This document shows positions 50,457-60,000 of a stretch of DNA of 60,000 nucleotides, piece after piece. The stretch comes from Tubiluchus corallicola (Eukaryota; Priapulida; Priapulimorpha; Priapulimorphida; Tubiluchidae): NCBI GenBank assembly GCA_030141605.1, contig JAQGDQ010000033.1, positions 498,001 to 558,000 on the forward strand, in the 5' to 3' direction. The first letter of the stretch is position 1. Every line of letters begins with the position of its first letter. The position numbers and the translations under genes were made by a program. The notes below the pieces were generated by a model, which was given only the letters and a program-made list of their open reading frames with translations, did no database searches and had not been told where the DNA came from.

Positions 50457-52585
50457 CTCACACTGATGTGCAAACTGACACTTGTTGCATCAACGTGCTA
50501 ACACAGCAGGCTGGCACACATATTACAATGGTGATATTTTAGTGTCTCCTAAACAGTGTTTGTGGTGTGATTCGCTCAGTAACAGTGTTTTCTGTTCAGA
50601 TACCTCGTGTGCCGATCAACGTATTATAGCATCTGTATGTTATCGGCATTGTTTCTCTTGTTGCTTTCATGCTGCGCAGTCAACACCCTAATTATGTATT
50701 CAACATAATTTAGTTTCAATGTAGTGTTGGACTGCAGCACAGAGCTGTGCATACAAGGAGTAACCCCATGTGCAAGTTTCAAGAGTGCGATCCCATACAC
50801 AAGAGTAGCAAGGGTAAGTATGAGTGCATGACGGCACACTTCGTGACAGTGAGAGTTAACCCTGCATTATCGGCTTCATTCATCTGTATGGTTGGTGGAT
50901 TAGAAACCAAAATGATTTTAACCACTTACATACCATTTTTGTTGCAGATATAATCTTCTCAGCAATGGTTGTATTAAGAATACCCTGTACACGTGTCTTT
51001 ATATTACAGCTTTCAAATTATCCATGACTGTAGCGATACCATGCGGCATGCGAGGTGTTCACTGTACATGTAGTATTCATGTAGCAGACGGTACACAATA
51101 ATATGTAATTTGTTGTAGTATGGATCAAATTAAAACATGTTGTGAAGATGTTTGTGTATAATTATGACAAATCTAGACAATTTTTCTTGAAAAATATAAC
51201 AAGAACTTTGTTATTTTTGAGATTTAAAAGTGGAAATTTTGACAAGATTCTTGTTAGTTTGACATTAAAGCCAAATGTAAATATACCCACAAGTGGCAAA
51301 TGTCATGCTACTCATTGTTGTCTAGTGACATAGTTGTGCTTAAGTCAAATATTGTTTTACTTGTACATTTGTAACTAGTTTCTTTTGGGTTGTGTAAATA
51401 TGAGGCTGCAGTATTAGTATAGCTAGAATGAATTGCTGTGAGAATTAACACTTTTGCTCATGTAAAAAGGGTATATTTTTTTGTAACATTAGTTGTGAAT
51501 TTTTCCAACTAGTTCTTAATGCCTTGTTTCTACATAAGGGACACGAGCACAAGTATAATTCAGTTGTGTGTCAAGTTGTCAACTTAAATACCTGACTATA
51601 ATTTCACAGTTAAAAAATTAAACAGGTACTGAGTTTCACTAGAACCATTATGCTTGATAATGGAAAAAGAAATAGATGAAATCTAATATGTGACTATAAG
51701 GTTAATGACAGTAAATTTATCATTCTGTGATCCACCTTGATGAAGTTTATTAGGCTTGTGCTTTGCATGGACATGAGGTCAATGTGCCATTTTGTTAGCA
51801 AAATGAAGACGTCTCATAAACGCAAGCATGGAACGTGCAGACAGGATAGACATTAAACAAGCTTTCTTTTACTAATTATCCTTGGAGCTTTTACTAGAGA
51901 TGTTTGTCTAGTGTGTGGTGGATGGCATTTTAAATGCAAAGTTCTTTGCTACCTAGTTTCTTTTTGTATTTATAGCTCATAAAAACGTTTAGCACTTCTA
52001 CGCATAACCACATAGTACAGTATAAATATCCACAGCCATCCTTTTCACGTGGTTGACCAGAATCAAAATAATCAAAACCTTAATTTTAGTACCCCATGAA
52101 GTGTTCTTTGATTACATGGTTTGAATGTTTTGCTCAATAATAAATTGTAGGATGATGAGCTATTTGAAAACAGCTGCTTAGTTCTCTTTTTTATCAACTT
52201 CAGGGTAAAAATCTAAAGATGTTTGAAAATGTGTGAAATATGTAAAACCTTTTTTTACTTTTAGCGAGGGCTCTTTTATGATATGAAAACTTTTAACGTT
52301 TATTTAGAGCTGCCTAGTTTTCATGAGTTAAAATTTATTTCATAGGTTATTTTAAATTGGTCAAGTATTGTTGATGATAATAGTTTTATTTTATGTTGTT
52401 ATAGAAGGTTGTACAGTGTTATTAAATAAATGTGAGCAGTCGCATTAAAAACCTTATACATCAGCTTGTATAAATGTGTAGTTTATGTACTTAATGGTCA
52501 CGAGTATGCACTTCTACTCTTATTTATGATGCAGTAGTGCCTGCATCAGTTCATGACTCGTTCGAATACACATTTTGAAATTTTT

Positions 52586-52591
52586 AATAAA
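52586..52591 (+). terminator. Candidate polyadenylation signal AATAAA
   Basis: AATAAA followed directly by a GT-rich stretch (ATGTTGTGAGCTTG), the usual downstream element. Another hexamer lies at 52425-52430, with a weaker downstream context. Confidence 0.35.
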
Positions 52592-53377
52592 AATGTTGTG
52601 AGCTTGATGAAATTATATATAACTGAAATTACTTTTTGTAAATATCCATGAAAAAACTTACTGCTGTGATATGAAGCTTGAATGGTGTAGGTTGTGGGCA
52701 TGCTCATTTTATTAGCCACACGTCTGAGTTCCGCTGGCTCTTAGCCAGAAAATAATTTTGTCATAAGTGGATGTATATTACTTCTTGTCCTAATCTGACC
52801 AGATGTTGCTATAGTCATCTTATTTACCAGGTTATTTTAATGTAAAGGTATCTTCATATGTGAAAGTGTGACCTCTGATTTGTTACACGACCTTAATATT
52901 GCACATACACACTAATTGACCTAAGAAATTGTCACATTGTGAAAAAAACCTTAACTATCATCTTATTTGGAAGTAACATACCAATATATGCTTAATGATT
53001 TTAACTAAATTGCTTCTTCCCTCGAATTCTGGGGTTAATTCCTCTCCTTTACACAATTTCGTCAGTACAAAATTTTATTATAATACCTGAGGTGACAGTT
53101 GACTATACACCAAACTTGTAGACATACATTTCTGTTAAGATGTCATACTTGTGCTGTCTTGGTGTATAAATTGCATTTAATTTCTGTCAGTGCTGATGTA
53201 ATCTTCATTTTTATGACATCTTTACAATCAACAACCTAAAGCTTATTCATGCCCAAAAATTGTGTACAGTAACTCTGAATGACAGTTACTAATTGTAGAC
53301 AGCCATATGTGTAACAGGAATGAGAACGTATAATATTACGAATCCTTGCTTTAGATGCACTGCTTACGTAATGTATT

Positions 53378-53383
53378 AATAAA
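53378..53383 (+). terminator. Candidate distal polyadenylation signal AATAAA
   Basis: AATAAA with T- and GT-containing sequence some 15-30 bases downstream. It is the last hexamer before the pogo-like transposon at 53672 and so a natural candidate for the distal end of the receptor transcript. Confidence 0.35.
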
Positions 53384-53831
53384 AGTGTATTAAAATATGA
53401 ATGTCTTTTGATTATTTATTTTCTGAACGAACGTAGAAAGAACAAGTAATTGCTACATTATTAAGACAGACTTGATTATAAGCAGCATTTGAAGCATGTT
53501 TTTTCAGTAAATATGTACTAATAATACCTTGCAACTATAATATGATACAGTGAAAACTACATAATTAGCAATTTAGCAACGCTAACAAATTTTCTCATTA
53601 CTATGTAAAACAAAAACTGCGTCCCACTTGTGCGTGGTAGTCAAGCAAACTCACATAATTAGGTCAATATACAGTCTAGCCTCGTTATGCCGCCAAACTT
53701 GTCTCTCGCCATAGAAAGTACCAGGACGGATTTCCTGCTTTGATATTTACCTCGTTAAGTCACACTAGGATGAGTGCTATGTAAACTATATTCGTTATGT
53801 CGCCAAACAGACAAACTCAGAGGTGAATCGA

Positions 53832-53832
<1 letters not shown>

Positions 53833-53871
<39 letters not shown>

Positions 53872-53883
53872 CGTGTGTGTGTG
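53833..53883. repeat. (GT)n microsatellite within the pogo-like element
   Basis: About 50 bases of GT with two GC steps. Confidence 0.92.
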
Positions 53884-54030
53884 ATTGTATAAAATTTACA
53901 GTTACTTAATTATTCCACTACGAAGACATGTCTGTCTAAATATAAATACACATATGCATCATAATTTCATGATACTACAAAATCAAAAAAAAAATTACAA
54001 TGAACTGACATAGTTATCACTCAGGTCAAA

Positions 54031-54714
54031 GATCACACGGAGGGAACGTAATGCTGCATATAATTAAACAGCATTATTAAATTGTAGCTGATAATAATTT
54101 CTAAAACCTATTTACTGTTTAGTTACGTTCATTTACCTGATGTAGTTACAACTGTCATCAGATTTATGTTTCTTCTGAGGTGACCAACAGATTGGGCAAA
54201 CGCTATCAGAATTCTCATCAGTATGTAATAGTACAGTCAAACCTCTGGCATTTAAACCATAGTGATACACACCTAACAGTGTATATATAGTATATTTTGC
54301 CACTAATAGAAACCATAAACTTAAAATAAGCCTAGTGTATATGTCAACAAAATACACGTAATGGAAAGGATAGATCACACGGAGGGAACGTAATGCTGCA
54401 TATAATTAAACAGCATTATTAAATTGTAGCTGATAATAATTTCTAAAACCTATTTACTGTTTAGTTACGTTCATTTACCTGATGTAGTTACAACTGTCAT
54501 CAGATTTATGTTTCTTCTGAGGTGACCAACAGATTGGGCAAACGCTATCAGAATTCTCATCAGTATGTAATAGTACAGTCAAACCTCTGGCATTTAAACC
54601 ATAGTGATACACACCTAACAGTGTATATATAGTATATTTTGCCACTAATAGAAATCATAAACTTAAAATAAGCCTAGTGTATATGTCAACAAAATACACG
54701 TAATGGAAAGGATA
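54031..54714. repeat. Tandem duplication, 2 x 342 bp, almost identical
   Basis: Unit 1 (54031-54372) and unit 2 (54373-54714) are the same length. I see a single difference (AGAAACCATAAAC against AGAAATCATAAAC). The duplication is head to tail and lies wholly inside the pogo-like element, so it arose after or within that element. Either it is very recent or it is an assembly artefact. Confidence 0.9.
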
Positions 54715-55229
54715 GATTATGTAAGACAAGTTAGAGCGCAATTTTTTGAACATCATACAGCTTAATTATGTACACATAGAGGAACACTATGTTAATCAAC
54801 TATTATGTACAGTATGTATATACATATAGACTAACTTCGTTATATTCCCGTTATCTCGCCATACTCACCTCTCGCCAAAAATTTGCCCTAGACGGACAGT
54901 GGCGAGATAACGAGGTTAGACTGTAAAACATTCACAATTGTAATCATACACAATTCTAATACAGAAAGTAGAAGAAATTTAAAATATTTACAAAATAACA
55001 TTACCAATTTTCTTTACTTAATTTCATATTAAAAGCTAAGTAAACATTCCTAGTACAAGAAAGGAAAGGGACAAACTAATTAGTTAAAATAATAAAATAT
55101 GGTGAATGAAACTTCAGAAATGCAATGATCAGAGAGAGGTAGGTCATCTGGCACACAATTATTTCATACAAGTTTCAATTCACTAGCAATAGTATACCAA
55201 CAGAACTGTTTGTACATGTGGTACTAAAA

Positions 55230-55347
55230 TTATTCATCTTCATCATCTGATATGGGACTTTTCTTGACAGGACTTTCTTCGTGTGATGGACTTTCGGTAG
55301 AACTACTGCTGCTTCCTTGGCTTAAGCTTTCACTGTTTTCCTGAGAT
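55230..55347 (-). CDS. PCLAF: PCLAF-like exon 4: acidic serine-rich C-terminus and stop
   Basis: 118 bases, phase 2 in (the split Lys codon AA|A is restored), ending in TAA at 55232-55230. It encodes 38 residues rich in Ser, Glu and Asp, with SP motifs (ESPSHEESPVKKSPISDD) that look like proline-directed kinase sites. The tail is longer and more acidic than in human PCLAF. The acceptor is TTGTGCAG. Confidence 0.8.
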
Positions 55348-58269
55348 CTGCACAACACAATATTGGCAATTATGCTACTACTGCTGAGGAATGAAACTGT
55401 GTGTTATCATACAGGTGTGTGTATGGTTCACTAACTACAAATTTTTGTTTTATGAGGTTTGCCCTCTGGAGGACTGGAATAAGTCTGATCAGAAAGTATA
55501 GAAAGAGAAAATTAATTTAAAAACTAAGACAAAAAGCAATAGATTTATTTTAAGTGATGGTAAACACGGATCTATGGATGTTTTCCTTCAACTGAGGAAG
55601 ATTAAATAGAGAGGAGAAATAACAGACAAGCTGCTGATAGACACTTTCAGAGAACTGACACCTGTGTGAAAACTGCTAGAATATGCATACTGTATGGAAG
55701 AGAAGCTGCTGCAGTTTATGAGCAAGCCCAGAGATATATTGCAAAAGTATCTTCAGAAAAACATTAGCATAACAATTGACAGTTGAGAATATTTGACACC
55801 TGGTAGGGGCCAATGAGGTTAAGGTTCGTTTTTGTGTCAGATCAAGTGAATGAATTAAGAATTCTAAATCACCAGCTCATACAAGGTAGGAGTATTCCAC
55901 ACAATAACTGGCAGTGGCTTTATTCAAGGAACAAACCCTCCTAAGTATGTTTGAGTACGGTGTGTATACGCGGGTCCGTTAACAGGAACGACAATTCACG
56001 AAGAAGCAACAAAAACTTAGGTTAATTTACCAATAGCGTAGTCAAGAAAATCAATGTTTGAAATTTGTATTTTGTTAAAACAATTAAGTGTACAAAATAA
56101 CTGTCTGTAACTTAACAAACTTCAGGCAAATTGTGTAACCACGGAATTGATATTAATACAACAAATAAGTACCTCGAATCTTTTAGTAAACAAATTCACA
56201 TAAAGTTCAAGTGTACAATAAGCACTATATAAACAAAATTTCATTGTTTAAGAATTGCAATGTAACCAAAAATACCGATGAATGCATATAAATTGTTTTT
56301 AGCAGTAAATGTTCATTTGAAATTTATCGGAGTCACTAAGAATGTAAGAAAATCTTCACATCTGGATTCGAAGATGAAGACTGACCTGGATGGTGCACAT
56401 GTCATCACTCCCGACATGACAAGGCACAGCTCCTGACATAATGCAATGATACACGATTTTGATACATGAGTACCAGGTATGCTCGCTTTACAGAGCGATT
56501 CAGAAGAAAAAGCACCACTTGCAGGTTCTTTAATAAACCAAAAATATCAAGCCAAAAAGGAATACAAATTTAACAGACTAACAATGAATGTATATACATT
56601 TTATGCATAAGAAAAAAAAGTGGTAAATTTTGTTTCATTTTTCTTGAACTTTTAAACTGTGATGTTCTAGGGTGTGCACCGTAATGGGTTGGCTTTGATT
56701 TATGTGTTTGAGGGCACAATGTACAGGTTCCAGTTTGGTGCCGCGGGTTGTGTTTTGATTATATCGCAGAACCAGCACCTCACTTTCACAAGAATAAGTA
56801 CAACTATTACTTCAATACATGACATCTTGCTCCATGAAAAATGCTTTTGCACCTTTTTAGTTACATTTATTTTCACCTATAACACATAATGAAATTTTTT
56901 CTTGTGTACAAGATATGTATATTCATTGCTACACTGTTGATTTTTATGCCGTTTTGGTTTACAATTTTTGTTATATTAAAGAAATTGTAGGTAATGTTTT
57001 TTCTGGACGACATAGTGCTTTTATTCTTTAGAGGGCAAGGCTTTTTGTTACTTTTTATTATACAGCATTCGCTGGAATGCATTATCAATTTGCCATCATT
57101 AAACGAAGATTTGTTGTAAGTCTAAACAGTAGTAAACAGTAAGCTAACACAGCTACTTACTTGGGCAAATCCTCTTCAGACATATCAACTTCTTGTGGAG
57201 CAGTATTTTCTTTATTAATTTTTTGACAAAAACTTCCTATTTTTTTCTGCCAAGATGGTGTCGGCCTAACACACACAGAATTTCCACCAGAGTATTTGTC
57301 AACTGAAAAGCAATTATATTATTTAATTTCTATCTCATCAGATGGCAAGCCAAAAGAGAGAAAATATTAGGGCACAAGTCACTTCATTAAAAATGGCATA
57401 AATCATGTTATCACCGACAATGTGGGCCATAGACTGATGTGTGCGGTGAGTTCTGATATTTATTGCCTTGCAGGGCGTACAGGCTAAGGGCATAATTATA
57501 AGAGATTTCCGTTTTTGCAACAAGCACCACCTTGGCCTACAGTTAATCTTTTTTTATATAAAGTGTGAATGTTTATCGCTATTCCGATAACAGTTAGTCA
57601 GTTAAAATTAGTGGGGCTGCTGCTTCAGAAAATTTTAAGCCATTGTTTTAATACCACGTAAAACAAAACAAACATATGTAATTTTAATGTTGTAATTTGC
57701 AATTGTAATTTTAAACAAGCTAAAATTGTCGCAGTTCAAGAATATGCCGGTACACGGTTTTTAAGTACATGACAACTGAAAACAAACTGTGTGAGCGACA
57801 GTACTTTCTCTACCTAACAGCAGGCCCTAGCAGTGCAGCGTACAGCGTGTTATCTCAGACATGTGCACATGGCCGCATGCACACAACAGCTGAACACACC
57901 TCTGTGCTAGGCTGTGAAGCAAACAGTAGTATCCTCACGTGCTCTGATTCCGATCAAATATAAAGAAAGAACTAAAGAAGACTTATTATATTTTATATTG
58001 AATATTATTGAAAATATTGAGTGATAATAGGGAGTGCTGCAATTCCGCAGTACCTATACACAAGCTGCCACTGAAGTTAGTACTACATAAACTTGGTATT
58101 TAATTAGAAAACTTTAGAAAACAAAATGTATGTACCTTATAGTGCAGTTTTTACTGGAAGAGTACCTTACGTGGTGCATTCCGTATTTCCTTCGTTATGT
58201 TAACAATGTCAAAATGTTGATAATATCATAATAAAAGAAAAACTGACAAGTAGGACAAATATTTAACTT

Positions 58270-58310
<41 letters not shown>

Positions 58311-58435
58311 AAGTTTCTACATTTTGATTTTGATCATACCTCCTTTTGCAGGGGAAAGAAAAGATGCAGAAGTACCAGCGCCACCTGCCCGGTTTCCACC
58401 ACCTAATACTTTTCTTGGAGCTTTAGCAGCAACAG
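55230..58435 (-). CDS. PCLAF: PCLAF/PAF15-like PCNA-clamp-associated factor, partial (exons 2-4)
   Basis: Three minus-strand exons (58435-58340, 57302-57161, 55347-55230) join in frame (phases 1 and 2) to encode about 118 C-terminal residues. In order these give the block VAAKAPRKVLGGG, a Gly/Ala/Ser linker, KYSGGNSVCVRPTPSWQKK with a PIP-box-like motif QKKIGSFC, a KEN box (INKENTAP), and a Ser-rich acidic tail ending SDDEDE. The family (PAF15, p15PAF, KIAA0101) is a small disordered nuclear protein that binds the PCNA clamp, is ubiquitinated on N-terminal lysines, and is degraded through its KEN box by APC/C. The lysine in APRK matches human K24. The first exon, which would carry the start and the K15-equivalent, was not found between 58436 and 60000 and is probably beyond the window. 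Human PCLAF is 111 residues; this one would be about 130. Confidence 0.85.
55348..57160 (-). other. PCLAF-like intron 3, no further features seen
   Basis: AT-rich, with no repeat boundaries or coding stretches that I can support. Confidence 0.6.
57161..57302 (-). CDS. PCLAF: PCLAF-like exon 3: PIP-box-like motif and KEN box
   Basis: 142 bases, phase 1 in and phase 2 out (donor AA|GTAAGT). It encodes the family signature KYSGGNSVCVRPTPSWQ followed by QKKIGSFC and then KEN. The PIP box consensus is Q-x-x-(I/L/M)-x-x-aromatic-aromatic; the first three positions fit but the last is Cys. The acceptor is TTTTCAG. Confidence 0.87.
57303..58339 (-). other. PCLAF-like intron 2
   Basis: AT-rich intron sequence holding one TA microsatellite (58273-58308) close to exon 2. 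Nothing else is recognised. Confidence 0.6.
58273..58308. repeat. (AT)n microsatellite
   Basis: About 18 AT units, about 30 bases downstream (in transcript sense) of the PCLAF-like exon 2 donor. Confidence 0.92.
58340..58435 (-). CDS. PCLAF: PCLAF-like exon 2: APRKVLG block
   Basis: 96 bases, phase 1 in and phase 1 out. The acceptor is TTTGCAAAG (T-rich tract upstream) and the donor is G|GTATGA. The encoded VAAKAPRKVLGGG is the most conserved family block, followed by NRAGGAGTSASFLSPAKG. The lysine of PRK corresponds to a known ubiquitination site in human PAF15. Confidence 0.82.
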
Positions 58436-60000
58436 CTTTGCAAATAAATAAGAATAATAAACACGTTATTACACAACATTTTAATGCTAAAAACATAGCT
58501 GAAGTCACAAAATAACGGTAGATTTTCATTGCTACACACATATTTTTTTATGTTTCTATATCTTTTTCATTTTTAGAGAAATTTGGTTGTCTCAACAAAC
58601 ATCCGGGAAGTGATCATAAAATGTTAAAACTGAAATGAATATGAGAAAGCATTTATGGAATATATCAAGGGCTTGAATCCCATGGCGGGCGTGAATGCTA
58701 AAGTCTTATGTTAGATATCTGTTATCGGCTAGTTGAACAGCTCTCAGGGACAGGGATGACCGATCACAAAAAATCCCGATCCGATCCTGATTATTGCTGC
58801 CTATTCGACAATGCCCGATTGCTGATTATTCCCGATCCTGATACTAATGTAAGTTATTATAGTATGATGATGCAATATGCCTTACTTAAAACCACAGCCT
58901 CATTTGTTTGCTTGACATGATTCCAGGTCTACATCTTTTCAGTTTGACAGAAAAGATTTGTTTGTGTGTTTGCCCTCAGGTTAATTTGTCACTAGAAGTT
59001 CTTCAGTTAACTTTAAGCTAATTTAACTAAATAAGTACCTGATTTATTAACCTACGTGTTTTTGCCACCCTTTTTGTCTGTGTACTTGATACATTTATTA
59101 TTCATAATTATGGGAGATAAATAAACCAAATATTTATCTAAATATAGGATATGCTGGTATTCTACGAATGTGTACTACCACTTCCTTTCTAAAAAAATAT
59201 AAGGCAAGCTAGACAATCTTTAAAAAAGAGAAAAGTGTTAGAACAAAAATGTTATGTGAATTATGCAGCGTGCAAATCGGCAACTACGTGATAGCTACTA
59301 GTTATAGGAAGCTGCTTTACTGTGTCCAAAACGAAACAAAAATTACCAGCTTTTTTCGGGTTTCCTGTTACCTAAATTAACAAATCACAAAAAAATCAGT
59401 TTTCGTAATTTATTTTTAAACGGTTAGTCGAAAGTCATTTACGTCTGTTTGATTTAAGTAAATATGGTATATGCAAACGTTATTAGAGGCATGGTTATGA
59501 TGATGAAAATGTACAGTTGAACAACGTAGTTAATTTTTACGATATAACCAATCACTGTGGCCTGTGGGATTGCTCTAAAGTAAACATTAAACATGGCGTC
59601 TTTCGTGTTTTATGAATAAAAAATGCTATTGCAATAGAAAGAGAATTTTGACATTAAGCACACTAATTCAAGAATATAACTAAAGCGAAATTTAGCGTTA
59701 GGTCTACTGAATCTACTTTTTGAACAAAGTTGGTCAATTAAGTGTCCGGATCTTGTTACATTTCCCGACCCCAATTTTAGACAATCGGGAAGCCTATGAT
59801 CGAGATCGGCCATCCCTGCTCAAGGATCATGCAAAATATGTGCTTACATCAGTGCTGTGGAGTCGCAGTCATGGAATCTCTACTTTCTTACTCCTGTGGC
59901 AAAATGGATATTTTTAACTAATAATATATGAATCAAGCATGAAGTATGGTGTATGAAGTACTGTAGTTTTGTGATTAAGTACTCCAGAAAAGTGCCTCAA
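58436..60000. other. Region to right edge: probable PCLAF-like intron 1
   Basis: No first exon of the PCLAF-like gene is recognisable here on the minus strand. Most of the region is taken up by a hAT-type element (58751-59818). The remainder is AT-rich with nothing recognised. Confidence 0.55.
58751..59818. mobile_element. hAT-type non-autonomous transposon, 1068 bp, 8-bp target duplication
   Basis: The inverted ends are CAGGGATGACCGATC (58751-58765) and, on the minus strand from 59818, CAGGGATGGCCGATC (14 of 15 match). The flanks are CTCAGGGA (58743-58750) and CTCAAGGA (59819-59826), an 8-base duplication with one mismatch, the size made by hAT transposases. TCCCGAT and CCGATCC motifs recur near both ends, typical of subterminal transposase sites. 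No transposase frame was found. Confidence 0.85.

Larger units (their letters stand above)
50457..53400 (+). other. dome: Probable 3'UTR and downstream flank of the dome-like gene
   Basis: AT- and T-rich sequence after the stop, with no coding stretch I can support. Three AATAAA hexamers (52425, 52586, 53378) give candidate ends about 2.0, 2.1 and 2.9 kb after the stop. The transcript end cannot be fixed without RNA data. Confidence 0.45.
53672..54923. mobile_element. pogo/Tigger-like DNA transposon, 1.25 kb, TA target duplication
   Basis: Inverted ends of about 24 bases start CAGTCTAGCCTCGTTAT (53672) and, on the minus strand from 54923, CAGTCTAACCTCGTTAT, then (G/T)CCGCCA or CTCGCCA. Both ends are flanked by TA. 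TA targets and ends of this CAGTC...TCGTTAT type are characteristic of pogo/Tigger elements in the Tc1/mariner group. Degenerate subterminal copies of CTCGCC/CGTTAT also occur inside each end. No transposase frame is intact. The interior holds a GT microsatellite and a 342-base tandem duplication. Confidence 0.82.

Noticed and set aside
1-60000. CRISPR arrays, operons, Shine-Dalgarno sites, rRNA genes
   Set aside because: None seen. The spliced genes and repeat content show this is eukaryotic nuclear DNA.

Overview
This is eukaryotic nuclear DNA. It is AT-rich by eye, with long introns, spliced genes, microsatellites and several cut-and-paste DNA transposons. There are no operons and no CRISPR array. 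The main gene looks like an invertebrate Domeless-type cytokine receptor, so an arthropod host (insect, chelicerate or crustacean) is most likely. I cannot narrow it further from sequence alone.

Two genes can be assembled. (1) On the + strand, 20 coding exons between 10663 and 50456 join in one consistent frame into a predicted 1392-residue type I membrane receptor. Its order is signal peptide, one Ig-like domain, seven fibronectin-III-like domains (the first two forming a cytokine-binding module ending in a degenerate WSxWS motif, GYWSEL), one membrane helix, a proline-rich Box1 (IPVPDTP), and a long cytoplasmic tail with two YxxQ STAT-docking motifs and two DSGxxS motifs. This is the JAK/STAT receptor Domeless or a close gp130-like relative. 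(2) On the - strand, three exons between 58435 and 55230 encode most of a PCLAF/PAF15-like PCNA-clamp-associated factor. It has the APRKVLG block, a PIP-box-like motif, a KEN box and an acidic serine-rich tail. Its first exon was not found and probably lies beyond the right edge. The two genes are tail to tail.

Layout: 1-10638 is non-coding sequence upstream of the receptor start codon, with one decayed hAT-like element. 10639-50456 is the receptor gene, whose introns hold microsatellites, a piggyBac-type MITE (28485-29100) and a tRNA-like inverted repeat near 41.3 kb. 50457 to about 53.4 kb is probable receptor 3'UTR and flank. 53672-54923 is a pogo/Tigger-like transposon containing a near-perfect 342-bp tandem duplication. 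55230-58435 is the PCLAF-like gene. 58751-59818 is a hAT-type element with an 8-bp target-site duplication.

The most interesting points are these. The receptor ectodomain is built from modules flanked by phase-1 introns. Two candidate beta-TrCP degrons lie in its tail, recalling vertebrate cytokine-receptor turnover. The PCLAF-like PIP box has cysteine in place of the final aromatic residue. Three transposons have clear termini and target-site duplications. All gene models are conceptual and were assembled by reading splice sites and frames by hand.
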